A stretch of DNA of 50,156 bases. It comes from Candidatus Cryptobacteroides onthequi (GTDB lineage Bacteria; Bacteroidota; Bacteroidia; Bacteroidales; UBA932). Shown one piece after another: positions 32,285-40,974 of this stretch. The stretch is taken from NCBI GenBank assembly GCA_018066125.1, contig JAGHSA010000039.1:1-50156 (forward strand), written 5' to 3'. How positions within the stretch are numbered: position 1 is the stretch's first letter; each line of letters begins with the position of its first letter. Made by a program: the position numbers and the translations under genes. The notes beneath the pieces are model-generated. The model searched no databases, had not been told where the DNA came from, and saw only the letters and a list, made by a program, of their open reading frames with translations.

Positions 32285-33457
32285 ATGAGATACAGTACCA
32301 TCATTCTATCGTTAGTTGTCATCTGTGCCTGCGAAAGACAGATCGAGACTGCTCCACGGGACATGCATGGTCTTCCGGATATAAATGCCGGAGACATGGC
32401 TCTCATGCTCTCGGAGCTTCCCATCGGGATGGAGCAGCTGAAGGAGGTGCACTCCGCAGTGTCGTCATCGTCAGAAAATGGCTATGATGAGGAGTACCTG
32501 ATGCGCGACATCTTTCTCAATCCTGGAGCCGGTGTCGGGTCTGCCGGGACCAAGGCAGGGAGCTATGTCACGGAAAACCCCATGAAGTCTCTGATAGAGG
32601 ATTATCTCCGCTCCAGGGTGATGACCAAGGGGGGAGATGAAGAAGAACTGGCATCATACATCGATGAACTGACCGGCTCCGGACTTCAGATATACTGGCC
32701 GTTTTCCGATTCCTGGGACGGAAAGACCATGCCTCTGATGACCTTCGACCCGGGGACAGACAGTCAGTCCAACGAGGGTTATGAGGTGTTTGTGGATGCC
32801 GCCGGCCAGCGCAGGGTCAAGAAGGTCATGATCACTGAATCGATGGCCAGAGAGCGGCCGGTCTGGGTGGTGAACAGCAACGATGACAGTGAGTTCAAGA
32901 CGCTGGAGATTCTCCGACGCGATCATCCCGACTGGGGTCAGGGTGGAACGGTCATCGTGAAGTCTGACGGGGCGGGTGACAGCGGCGTGAAGTCGCTTCT
33001 GATGAAGGACTTCGTGATGAAACGCCACTATGACAGCTGGTTCAGGGGAGCTTCGGAGTTTTTTGTGAAATGCGGGTGTGTGGAGAACTTCACTGCCAGC
33101 ACCGAAGCCGAGATGCGTCTCTACTCACCTTCTGTGACAGACTTCATGGTGGTGGTGAAGCGCAGCCAGGTAGGAGTGAAGATCCCTTTCAATGCGCTCC
33201 TCATATCGGAGTGGACTCCTCAGCTGGAATCTGTAGCCTTCCTCATCACAGAGGATGACGGCGGATCCAAGACCTCATGGAAGGCGGAGACCACTGTGAA
33301 GGTGAATTCCAAATCTTACGGCATAGTGGTGGATCTGCCTATGAATGTCAGGGATGAGATAGTCTGGAGGGGGTCGCTCACCAGCCGCTTCATGGACAGA
33401 TACAACGGTGTGACATCCCATTTCGGGGATGTCGACATCACTTTCGAGATAATCTGA
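32285..33457 (+). CDS. Orphan lipoprotein, unknown function
   Basis: 390 residues from the ATG at 32285, chosen because it gives a clean lipoprotein signal (MRYSTIILSLVVICAC, Cys at about 16). The longer frame from 32207 would cross the terminator. The middle of the mature protein (about 100-390) is rich in beta strands, with YWPFSDSWDGKTMPLMTFDP and the later VKIPFNALLISEWTPQLESV; I do not recognise the family. A TCACTTTG at 32261-32268 is a near match to a -7 box. It is convergent with the U32 gene, with only 7 bases between stops. Confidence 0.75.
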   Translation: MRYSTIILSLVVICACERQIETAPRDMHGLPDINAGDMALMLSELPIGMEQLKEVHSAVSSSSENGYDEEYLMRDIFLNPGAGVGSAGTKAGSYVTENPMKSLIEDYLRSRVMTKGGDEEELASYIDELTGSGLQIYWPFSDSWDGKTMPLMTFDPGTDSQSNEGYEVFVDAAGQRRVKKVMITESMARERPVWVVNSNDDSEFKTLEILRRDHPDWGQGGTVIVKSDGAGDSGVKSLLMKDFVMKRHYDSWFRGASEFFVKCGCVENFTASTEAEMRLYSPSVTDFMVVVKRSQVGVKIPFNALLISEWTPQLESVAFLITEDDGGSKTSWKAETTVKVNSKSYGIVVDLPMNVRDEIVWRGSLTSRFMDRYNGVTSHFGDVDITFEII

Positions 33458-33469
33458 CGGGAAGTCAGA
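33453..33469. terminator. Small hairpin spanning two convergent stop codons
   Basis: TCTGAC (33453-33458) pairs with GTCAGA (33464-33469) over a 5-base loop. Each arm contains the stop of one of the convergent genes (TGA on each strand). There is no T-tract, so a bidirectional terminator role is only possible. Confidence 0.3.
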
Positions 33470-35315
33470 CCTCCGGACCCACCGTCATCTCGCAATTCCT
33501 GCAGTCGAATCCGAGTGCAAACCTGCGGCCGTTGTTGAGCAGGAAGAGCCTGCCCGTATCCTTTGCCCCCTGGTGTACCGGGCAGAGTCCAAGTTCGTGG
33601 CGTATGCAGTATCGTGTCCTCATGAGCTCGGCTTCTGGAGTGTGTGTCAGCTCGTAGGCTTCATCCACATTCTCTGCCCCCCGGCTCAGATAAAGCTGAC
33701 GGGTGATGCTGTTCGCTACATTATATTTATAGGAGATGGATTTGTCTGCAACCATGACACTCTCGTCCTTCTTCCCGAAATCCAGCGGTATGGCCTTGCA
33801 CGGGACGGCGTCCAGGTCGGATGCGATGAGCCTGCGTATGCTGTTGAGCGTGGAAGCGCTCAGCAGCGGCAGCCTGCCGCGCCCCTGGCAGCTGATTTCA
33901 CCCACGCTGAAAATATAGTTTCCAGCCCTTTTTGAAAACTGCTCCCGTATGAGGGCTTCCTGGCGGTCCCTGTTTTCCGCCACATCTGCATCGCACTTGA
34001 ACGGGGAGAGAATCTCTCTGCCATCCTGACTTCTGGCGGTGATGTCTATATGGAACTCTCCGGAGATTGCCACGTCCAGAGTCACCGGGATCTCTCTTTT
34101 CGGCATGTTGCGCTCAAGCTCCTTTTCGAACGCAGCGCTTATGTTTCTGAAGAGTCTGACCCCCTTTGCCAGTCCGTCGACGCTCTTGCACCGTATGATG
34201 TTTCCCTCGCAGACGTCACCCCTGAATCCTATGACGCCGCCTTTGCCGGCAAATGCGAAGCCGTCCCCGTTGCGGAGCACTATATCCTGCCCGGCAGGGC
34301 TGATGCAGACTTCGATGCCGGTTCTGTCCGTCCTGCGCACAGATCTCACGGTGCCTGCAAATTCGCCCATTGATTTGGGCGCGTCCATAGAGGACCATTT
34401 CCCTCTCCTGCCGTCGATCCACAGTTCGGTGTATCCACGGTTGAAGGTCTTGTCCAGTGCAGGTTCGAAGCCGCCGCTCACGCGCCCGAATGACGATCTG
34501 CGGTATCTGTCAGGGTGTCTGGACACAAGCTCGTCGAGTGCCAGAGAATAGTCCCTGACGACATTCTTGACATATGATGCGTTCTTCAGACGGCCCTCGA
34601 TCTTGAATGAGCATACGCCTGCTTCCGCCAGTTCCTCGAGTCTCCCCTTGAGCCGATAGTCCCTGAGCGAAAGGAGAGCCTTGTCCCGGACGAGTATGCT
34701 GCCGGCCTCATCTGCCAGGTCGTATCTCGACCTGCAGGCCTGGATGCAGGCTCCGCGGTTTGCGCTGCGTCCCGATATGGCCTCGGACATGTAGCACTGG
34801 CCGCTGTAGCATACGCAGAGGGCGCCATGCACAAAGTATTCGAGTTCGCATTCCGTGGCCTCGTGGATTTCCCTGACATCCTTCAGTGACGTCTCTCTCT
34901 CAAGCACGAGACGCCCGAATCCGAGACTCTTGACAAACTCAGCCTGTTGCGCAGTCCTGACAGCACACTGGGTGGAAGCGTGAAGAGGTACGCGTATGTC
35001 GTCCCATGTGGTGATGGCCGGATCCTGGATGATGAAGGCGTCTACCCCTGCATCCTGTGCCTCCAGCATCATCCTGTGGACAGCGTCCAGCTCGTCCTGG
35101 TAGATGATGGTGTTGACAGTCAGGAATATCCTCACACCGAACAGATGCGCGTAGGAGCACAGCTCGCGTACATCTTCGATGCTGTTGGCCGCGTCCTTCC
35201 TGGCCCCATAGCCGGGACCTGCCATATATACGGCATCGGCACCGCAGTCGATGGCTGCGATGCCGATATCCTTATTTCTTGCCGGGGCAAGAAGCTCTAG
35301 TGTCTGTATTTCCAC
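33465..35315 (-). CDS. U32 peptidase-family protein (RlhA-like)
   Basis: 616 residues from a GTG start at 35315 (TTG at 35318 is an alternative). The frame stays open to 35438 but would then overlap the TPR gene and add a non-conserved leader. The U32 N-terminal barrel begins LELLAPARNKDIGIAAIDCG, with YFVHGALCVCYSGQCYMSEA and NRGACIQACRSRYDL carrying the conserved cysteines. A DUF3656-like middle and a Cys-rich tail (CPVHQGAKDTG, DCRNCEM) follow. Length and layout resemble E. coli RlhA, which hydroxylates 23S rRNA; other U32 members modify tRNA or act as proteases. The exact function is therefore not assigned. It lies 7 bases after the TPR gene. Confidence 0.8.
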   Translation of the reverse strand: MEIQTLELLAPARNKDIGIAAIDCGADAVYMAGPGYGARKDAANSIEDVRELCSYAHLFGVRIFLTVNTIIYQDELDAVHRMMLEAQDAGVDAFIIQDPAITTWDDIRVPLHASTQCAVRTAQQAEFVKSLGFGRLVLERETSLKDVREIHEATECELEYFVHGALCVCYSGQCYMSEAISGRSANRGACIQACRSRYDLADEAGSILVRDKALLSLRDYRLKGRLEELAEAGVCSFKIEGRLKNASYVKNVVRDYSLALDELVSRHPDRYRRSSFGRVSGGFEPALDKTFNRGYTELWIDGRRGKWSSMDAPKSMGEFAGTVRSVRRTDRTGIEVCISPAGQDIVLRNGDGFAFAGKGGVIGFRGDVCEGNIIRCKSVDGLAKGVRLFRNISAAFEKELERNMPKREIPVTLDVAISGEFHIDITARSQDGREILSPFKCDADVAENRDRQEALIREQFSKRAGNYIFSVGEISCQGRGRLPLLSASTLNSIRRLIASDLDAVPCKAIPLDFGKKDESVMVADKSISYKYNVANSITRQLYLSRGAENVDEAYELTHTPEAELMRTRYCIRHELGLCPVHQGAKDTGRLFLLNNGRRFALGFDCRNCEMTVGPEV

Positions 35316-35322
35316 CAAATGA

Positions 35323-36255
35323 TTACTTGAGGGACTCAACAAGCTGCTTTGCCTGTGCGCCGAGCTGAGGGTCTGAAAGCACCTTTGTGTAGAATTCCTT
35401 TGCCTTTGCGTTGTTGCCTGCCTTCTGATAGAGAGCACCTACTGTGAAAGCGATCTGGTTGGCATCCTTTGCTGTAGGAGCAACCTCGAGGTACTTCTCG
35501 TAGTAAGCGATTGAAGACTTGCTGTCGTTGAGCTTGGTAGCTGCGCTTGCTGCGAGCTTGTATGCGTTTGCATTCTCGACATAGCCGTTTGAAGCCTCGC
35601 AGTCAGCGATAGCCTCTTTGAACTTGCTGGCCTTGAGGTCAGCCTGAGCCTTCTTGAGGTAGATGTTTGAGAGCTGCTTGTTGGCATTGTCTGCCTGACC
35701 GTTCTCAGCTGCAGCCTTGAATGCCTCGATAGCCTCATCCACCTTGCCTGCACCTGCGAGTGCCTGGCCGAGACGGAGGGATGCGTTGCCGTTTGCAGGG
35801 TCAGCCTCGACTGCGAGCTTGTATGCGTCAGCTGCAGCAGCGAAGTTCTTGTCCTTGATCATGGCGTTGCCCTTGCCCATGTATGCCTGAGGGATGAGTG
35901 AGGTGGCCTCGTCGGCAACACCTTCCACTGCATACTCGGTTGCGGTCTTTGCTGCTTCCTTGAGTTTCTCTACAGCTGCATCGAATTCACCTGCCTTGAG
36001 GTTGCCCTTTGCGATAGAGAAGATGATCTGAGGGATGATGCCCTTGCAGGTGTTCACGAGTTCAGCACCGTCCTCTCCGCATGCCTGTGCAAGAGCGAGA
36101 GCCTCCTGGAAACCTGTGAGTGCGAGCTCATTGTTGCCTGCCTGAAGTGATTCGTTGGCCATCTTGGCGGTTTCAGTGGCCTGGGACATGTCCTGTGCGG
36201 ATGCGATGCCAGCAGAAAGGATGACTGCTGCAAGAGTGATGAGAATTCGTTTCAT
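35323..36255 (-). CDS. Secreted TPR-repeat protein
   Basis: 310 residues from the ATG at 36255, which gives a signal peptide (MKRILITLAAVILSAGIASA, cleaved before QDMSQ). The rest is alpha-helical tetratricopeptide repeats, including NFAAAADAYKLAVEADPANG, NASLRLGQALAGAGKVDEAI and SIAYYEKYLEVAPTAKDANQ. It is unusually rich in Ala and Lys with strongly biased codons (GCA/GCT, AAG), suggesting high expression. The likely role is a periplasmic protein-protein scaffold; partners are unknown. Upstream in-frame ATGs fall within or before the promoter. Confidence 0.8.
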   Translation of the reverse strand: MKRILITLAAVILSAGIASAQDMSQATETAKMANESLQAGNNELALTGFQEALALAQACGEDGAELVNTCKGIIPQIIFSIAKGNLKAGEFDAAVEKLKEAAKTATEYAVEGVADEATSLIPQAYMGKGNAMIKDKNFAAAADAYKLAVEADPANGNASLRLGQALAGAGKVDEAIEAFKAAAENGQADNANKQLSNIYLKKAQADLKASKFKEAIADCEASNGYVENANAYKLAASAATKLNDSKSSIAYYEKYLEVAPTAKDANQIAFTVGALYQKAGNNAKAKEFYTKVLSDPQLGAQAKQLVESLK

Positions 36256-36279
36256 TTCTTGTATTATTTTTGTATTTGT

Positions 36280-36287
36280 TACCTTTG
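36280..36287 (+). promoter_or_regulatory. -7 element for the M16-like gene
   Basis: TACCTTTG fits TAnnTTTG. CTTG at 36258-36261 is a 3-of-4 -33 element at 18-base spacing. The predicted transcript starts near 36291, leaving a leader of about 39 bases to the ATG at 36330. Confidence 0.5.
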
Positions 36288-36294
36288 TATTAGA

Positions 36295-36302
36295 CAAAAG
36301 TA
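36295..36302 (-). promoter_or_regulatory. -7 element for the TPR gene
   Basis: On the minus strand TACTTTTG (36302 to 36295) fits TAnnTTTG, with TTGG at 36325-36322 in the -33 position at 19-base spacing. It is interleaved with the divergent plus-strand promoter, so the two transcripts start from overlapping DNA. Confidence 0.45.
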
Positions 36303-36329
36303 ATGATTTATGTCAAAAATCCCAAGGAT

Positions 36330-38906
36330 ATGAGAATGCTTAGCAAAATATATGTCACGCTGTCATTGGTTCTTGTGTCAATTTCCGTGCCAGCGCAGGA
36401 ACTTCCGGCATTGAAAGCCGCTCCGGAACTTCAGACAGGTTCTTTCCCCAACGGCATCAAGTATTATCTGGTGACAAACAAGGCCGCAAAAGGCTACGCC
36501 GATTACAGTCTCGTTCAGAAAGTGTCTCCTGCGACTTCCGTTTCACGGGCCGCGCTGACTTCTCTGCCGCACTTCACAGACCAGAAGCCATATGATTTCC
36601 TGGCCTCGAAGGGCGTGGGATATACGTCACGTGGATATGTCTATTCCCAGGGAGACGCTACAGTTTACAGGTTCGCCGACGTGCCGACATCAGATGTCGC
36701 GGCATCCGACAGCACACTCATGATGATCTTCGATCTGTGCACGGTAAGTCCGTATGAGCAGGCTGTGGTGATCAGCGGCGATATAGACGTGTCCGCAGTC
36801 AAGGGAAAGATGAGCATCTTCTCCATGATGGTGCCGTCCCGCGAAGCCGCTCCCGCGAAGCCTGCATATGAGTGGACCCCTTCAAGCGATGTAAGGTTCA
36901 CCCATGTCATCAACAGCAATGACAACCTCGCTTCTCTTACCGTACGATACGCTTCTCCACGCACTCCGGCGGCCATGCTCGGAACAGTGCAGGTTCTTGT
37001 GGCAGAGCGCATGTTTGCAGAGCTGGGCACCATTCTGGACCGTCGCCTGACAGCCGCCTTCGCATCCGAGGGCATCGCTCTCGGAAAGGTGGTGACCTGT
37101 CATGAGGGCAGTGAGGACGGCGCCGGAGATGAAGCTTTCAATGTCACCGTGTATGTGGGCAGGGATGACATCCTGCGCGCGGCATCCGTTCTCGGTACGG
37201 TGGTAGCCAATCTGGACAAGGCGGGAGTCTCTCCGAATGAACTTCTGGATGCCCGTACGAACTATGTTTCCGCTGCCAGGAAACCGGCACCGTACAGGAC
37301 CAATGAGGAGTTCTCAGACCTGTGCATATCTTCTTATCTCTTCGGCACTGCGGTCAGGACCACTACCGCCGAGAAGGACTTCTTCCTCAAGAGGGATCTT
37401 CCTGTCGAGACGGATGCTGGCCTGTTCAACAAGTTCCTGTCGGTTCTTTTCGATTCATACGAAAACCTCTCGTTCACTGTGGATACACCCGATGCACAGG
37501 TGTCGCGAGACAGGGTTCTGGATGCATACATGCTTCCATGGTCCAGAAACGGCGAGGCTTCGAAGATGCTTGCCTATGTCCCGCATGCGGCAGATACCCT
37601 GAAACTGGCGGAGCCGGGTGAGAAGGTGAAGATGAAGGCGGAGGCTGCAGATCCGGTCACCGGCGGCACCATGTGGACATTCTCCAACGGCATCAAGGTC
37701 GTCTACAAAAAGACAGACGCCGCCCCTGGGCAGTTCGGATTCTCTTTCCTCGTCAGGGGAGGCTACGGATCCATCCTGGACCTCGAAATGGGAGAAGGAG
37801 CGTTCGCATCGGATGTCCTTTATCACTATGATGTGGCGGGAATGACCTGTCAGGACTTCAACATGATGCTCAAGGCCAACGGCATAGACCTGAGAAGGAC
37901 CATCGGCATCTCCGATCTGAGACTGGAGGGAAGCGCTCCGTCTGACATGCTGCAGCTTGTCGTGAAATCCATCGTGTCGTTCGCAAACTACAGGAGGTTC
38001 AACCAGGAGTCATACGACAGGTATCTCAAGTCAGAGCCGCTGAGGATAGAGATGGCGCTGAGCGATGTCTCAGGCCTCATGGCGGATGTCGATGCAGTGA
38101 TGAGACCGGACTACAGATTCACCCAGTACAAATATGCCCGTAATCTCAAGAAGAGTCTTCCGGACAAGGTGAATCCATACCTCAACGCCCGTTTCCACAA
38201 TATGAATGACGGTGTCATCATGATTGTGGGAGATGTCCCTGCCGACCAGGTGCTGAAAGTGTTTACAAAGTATGCCGGCAGCCTCGGGACAGGAAAGTCC
38301 ATCGCCATAAGGCCGCAGAGCCAGTATGTTCTCAAGTCTTCGATCAGCAGTCTGGGCAGAAAGGCCATACATGAGGACATGCTGTCTGCAACCATGTCCA
38401 TGTCTGCGATGGTACCTGTGACTGCCGAGAGGTTCTTCGCTTTCAAGCTCGCGCAGGTGCTGCTCAAGGAGAGGCTTGCCGCAGGCCTGAAGGACGCGGG
38501 ACTATGGGCGGAGATATCAGACGGTGTGGAGCTGTCTCCGGCGGAGCGCTTCAGCCTGACTGTCACCGCAAGGCCTTTGGGTGAGTCCTCTCTTCCGGAG
38601 GGAGTGTCGCCGGCATCGGCTTCTGAGGCCATGCGTGTCTTGAGGGAATCGCTCTCGGCGTCTCTTTCATCTCCGGTATCTGCAGCGGCGCTGAAGGTGG
38701 CGAAATCAGTGCTCGCCAAGCAGCTTGAATATGACATGGCCCAGCCTGAGAATGTGATCGATGCGGCAGCCGTAAGATACAGTGACGGCAAGGATCTCTA
38801 CTCCAAGTATAAGGAGATCGTCAATGCTCTCAGTGCGGCAGCGGTGCAGGATATCATGGCGTCCCTTGACGCGGGATGCAAGGTTGAATACGTAATGGAT
38901 AAATGA
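36330..38906 (+). CDS. M16 peptidase-like protein lacking the zinc site
   Basis: 858 residues with a signal peptide (cleavage after VPAQ). Two M16-type halves are visible. The first begins QTGSFPNGIKYYLVTNKAAK, which resembles the family's N-terminal strand; the second begins around MWTFSNGIKVVYKKTDAAPG with VRGGYGSILDLEMGEGAFAS. The metal motif HxxEH should lie in the first half but reads His81-Phe-Thr-Asp84-Gln85, and the following helix that carries the third ligand is missing. It is therefore probably not a protease. Inactive M16 subunits are known to pair with active ones, but none is encoded nearby. It is followed 1 base later by DUF3109. Confidence 0.75.
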   Translation: MRMLSKIYVTLSLVLVSISVPAQELPALKAAPELQTGSFPNGIKYYLVTNKAAKGYADYSLVQKVSPATSVSRAALTSLPHFTDQKPYDFLASKGVGYTSRGYVYSQGDATVYRFADVPTSDVAASDSTLMMIFDLCTVSPYEQAVVISGDIDVSAVKGKMSIFSMMVPSREAAPAKPAYEWTPSSDVRFTHVINSNDNLASLTVRYASPRTPAAMLGTVQVLVAERMFAELGTILDRRLTAAFASEGIALGKVVTCHEGSEDGAGDEAFNVTVYVGRDDILRAASVLGTVVANLDKAGVSPNELLDARTNYVSAARKPAPYRTNEEFSDLCISSYLFGTAVRTTTAEKDFFLKRDLPVETDAGLFNKFLSVLFDSYENLSFTVDTPDAQVSRDRVLDAYMLPWSRNGEASKMLAYVPHAADTLKLAEPGEKVKMKAEAADPVTGGTMWTFSNGIKVVYKKTDAAPGQFGFSFLVRGGYGSILDLEMGEGAFASDVLYHYDVAGMTCQDFNMMLKANGIDLRRTIGISDLRLEGSAPSDMLQLVVKSIVSFANYRRFNQESYDRYLKSEPLRIEMALSDVSGLMADVDAVMRPDYRFTQYKYARNLKKSLPDKVNPYLNARFHNMNDGVIMIVGDVPADQVLKVFTKYAGSLGTGKSIAIRPQSQYVLKSSISSLGRKAIHEDMLSATMSMSAMVPVTAERFFAFKLAQVLLKERLAAGLKDAGLWAEISDGVELSPAERFSLTVTARPLGESSLPEGVSPASASEAMRVLRESLSASLSSPVSAAALKVAKSVLAKQLEYDMAQPENVIDAAAVRYSDGKDLYSKYKEIVNALSAAAVQDIMASLDAGCKVEYVMDK

Positions 38907-38907
38907 T

Positions 38908-39519
38908 ATGGGACACCCTTTCGGGACAATCGTGCAGATAGGTGATATCCTTGTTTCCGAGGATGTGATTGTGGAATATTTCAGCTGCGACTATGCTGTG
39001 TGCAAGGGCAAGTGCTGCATAGAAGGCGATTGCGGAGCACCGCTCGAGGAGTCCGAGCTGGATGAGATAGAGAGGAACTATGAAGTGTTTTCACCTCTCA
39101 TGAGCGAGAAAGGGCGTGAGGCCGTGGATGCAAAGGGCTTTTTCGAGATAGACATCGAAGGTGACATAGTGACTCCGGTGGTACCTGCCACCCAGGAGTG
39201 CGCCTATACACATTTCGATGCCGAAGGGAATTGCCTGTGCGCCATCGAGAAGCGTTTCTTCGAGGGAAAGTGCCCTTGGCGCAAGCCGCAGTCATGCTGG
39301 CTCTATCCAATACGCATCACCAGACTGACCGGCGGCGGCCAGGCTCTCAACCTGCACCGGTGGGATATATGCAGAGATGCGTTTGAAAAGGGAAAACGCG
39401 AGAAGGTGAGGGTGTACCAGTTCCTCAAGGGACCGCTCACCGCTCTTTACGGCGAGGAGTTCTATGAGGCCCTCTGCGCTGCCGCAGAGCATGTCCTGGC
39501 CTCTGTGGAAAAGGACTAG
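38908..39519 (+). CDS. DUF3109-family cysteine-rich protein
   Basis: 203 residues with about ten cysteines: YFSCDYAVCKGKCCIEGDCG near the N-terminus, ECAYTHF and NCLCAIEKRFFEGKCPWRKP in the middle, and SCWLYPIRI and WDICRDA after it. This matches the DUF3109/YkgJ-like group, whose cysteines are thought to bind a metal or iron-sulfur cluster; the biochemical role is unknown. It begins 1 base after the M16-like gene, so the two are cotranscribed. Its 3' end overlaps that of the small membrane protein gene by 4 bases. Confidence 0.85.
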   Translation: MGHPFGTIVQIGDILVSEDVIVEYFSCDYAVCKGKCCIEGDCGAPLEESELDEIERNYEVFSPLMSEKGREAVDAKGFFEIDIEGDIVTPVVPATQECAYTHFDAEGNCLCAIEKRFFEGKCPWRKPQSCWLYPIRITRLTGGGQALNLHRWDICRDAFEKGKREKVRVYQFLKGPLTALYGEEFYEALCAAAEHVLASVEKD

Positions 39520-39983
39520 ACCTGAGGGTTGCGGAACCTGTATTCGAGTCCGTTCACTATCCTGACAATGTCTTTGGTGAGGCCCTCTGCGCGGAAGCCT
39601 CCGAAGTCGCGTGTCATAGTGACTCTGTCCTCAAAGAATCTTGTGAGCCTGCGTATCGGCGATTTCGCCCTGAATGTGAGGTTCTCTCCTTCCTCGCTCT
39701 CAAGTGCGTACCCATGCTCTTCCATATAGCTGAGGATGCCGTTGCGTATCTCGCCGTATTCTCCCGGGATGATGACGCCTCTGCTGTTGAATCCGAACTT
39801 GGGATACAGCAGGGCGATCGCGAGGAATGCGAGAGCAAGCTGCCAGATGGAGTCGTATCCGTTGCGGAACATCGTGGATGCGTTCCATTCGGTGACATGC
39901 ATGAAAGACAGCGCGGCCAGCATGATGGTCACGAGGATTACCATGTAGAGGTAATATTTGATGGCTCTGATGATATACTTCAT
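39516..39983 (-). CDS. Small conserved membrane protein, unknown function
   Basis: 155 residues from the ATG at 39983; the frame extends upstream to 40019 without a better start. It has two hydrophobic helices (about 8-28 and 44-62), then a cytoplasmic domain of about 90 residues (GVIIPGEYGEIRNGILSYME, NLTFRAKSPIRRLTRFFEDR). The arrangement is seen in unnamed Bacteroidales proteins. No function can be assigned. It is convergent with the DUF3109 gene. Confidence 0.65.
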   Translation of the reverse strand: MKYIIRAIKYYLYMVILVTIMLAALSFMHVTEWNASTMFRNGYDSIWQLALAFLAIALLYPKFGFNSRGVIIPGEYGEIRNGILSYMEEHGYALESEEGENLTFRAKSPIRRLTRFFEDRVTMTRDFGGFRAEGLTKDIVRIVNGLEYRFRNPQV

Positions 39984-40061
39984 AACGGCCGCAAATATAA
40001 TAATTTTCATAATGTGCACGAATTTTGCTAAATTCGCCGTGAATTCTAATACTTTATCGAA

Positions 40062-40973
40062 ATGAAAGAAGATCCACTAGAGCGCCTCGACCGTGAGGCC
40101 AGGGAAAGAAGAGAAGGCGGCAACCTCAGGACCACCATGTACCTGCTCGCAGGTGTGGCAGCAGTGCTTGCCATCGCCCTCGCATATATCTGGTATCAGA
40201 AGAGCAGTCTCGTCAATGAGCTCAATGAAGAGAAGAAGGATCTCACAGAGCAGATCATGTCTCTCCAGACAGATTATGACAGCCTCTCATCCGAGTACGA
40301 GTCCATCAACTCCCAGCTCGACTCTTCAAGGGAGGAAGTTGCGCAGCTCGTCGAGCGCATCCAGAAGACCGAGGCGACAAACCGCGCCAAGATACGTCAG
40401 TATGAGAAGGAGCTCGGTACCCTCAGAACCATCATGAGGAGCTACATCGGACAGATCGACTCTCTCAACACTCTCAACCACAAGCTCACCGCAGATGCCG
40501 CTGCCGCCCGCAAGGAGGCTGCCGCTTCCAAGAGAGCGAACCAGGAACTCACCCAGCAGGTGGAGAGTCTCTCCGGCCAGGTGGCTGCCGGCTCTGTCAT
40601 CAAGGCCAGAGGTCTCCGTATCGATGCCTACAACAATTCCGACAATGTCACAGACCGCAGCAGCCGCGTAGTCAGGATGCTCACCACCCTGAGTCTCGTG
40701 GAGAACGAGCTTGCGCCAAAGGGTCCTATCAGGATCTATATCAGAGTGAAGGATCCAGACGGCATCCTTCTCACCAACTCAAACCAGGTTTCATTCAGCT
40801 ATGGAGGCGAGACCATGGTGGCATCCGCTTCCCGTGAGGTGGATTATCAGGGCAAGGAGGTTGAGCTCAGCATCTATCTCAACGACATCCCTTCATTCGC
40901 CAAGGGCGTATATACTGTAGAGGCATTCACCTCACAGGCCAAGCTCGGCACCGCTGAGGTACTTCTCAGATAG
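40062..40973 (+). CDS. Membrane-anchored coiled-coil protein
   Basis: 303 residues: a charged cytoplasmic N-terminus, one membrane helix (about 26-45, YLLAGVAAVLAIALAYIWYQ), a long coiled coil (about 48-185, heptads such as LNEEKKDLTEQIMSLQTDYD) and a C-terminal beta-sandwich of about 115 residues (IRIYIRVKDPDGILLTNSNQ, KGVYTVEAFTSQAKLGTAEV). The layout suggests a protein spanning periplasmic space, but no family name is recognised. It ends one base before the hemW start codon, so the two are cotranscribed. Confidence 0.75.
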   Translation: MKEDPLERLDREARERREGGNLRTTMYLLAGVAAVLAIALAYIWYQKSSLVNELNEEKKDLTEQIMSLQTDYDSLSSEYESINSQLDSSREEVAQLVERIQKTEATNRAKIRQYEKELGTLRTIMRSYIGQIDSLNTLNHKLTADAAAARKEAAASKRANQELTQQVESLSGQVAAGSVIKARGLRIDAYNNSDNVTDRSSRVVRMLTTLSLVENELAPKGPIRIYIRVKDPDGILLTNSNQVSFSYGGETMVASASREVDYQGKEVELSIYLNDIPSFAKGVYTVEAFTSQAKLGTAEVLLR

Positions 40974-40974
40974 G

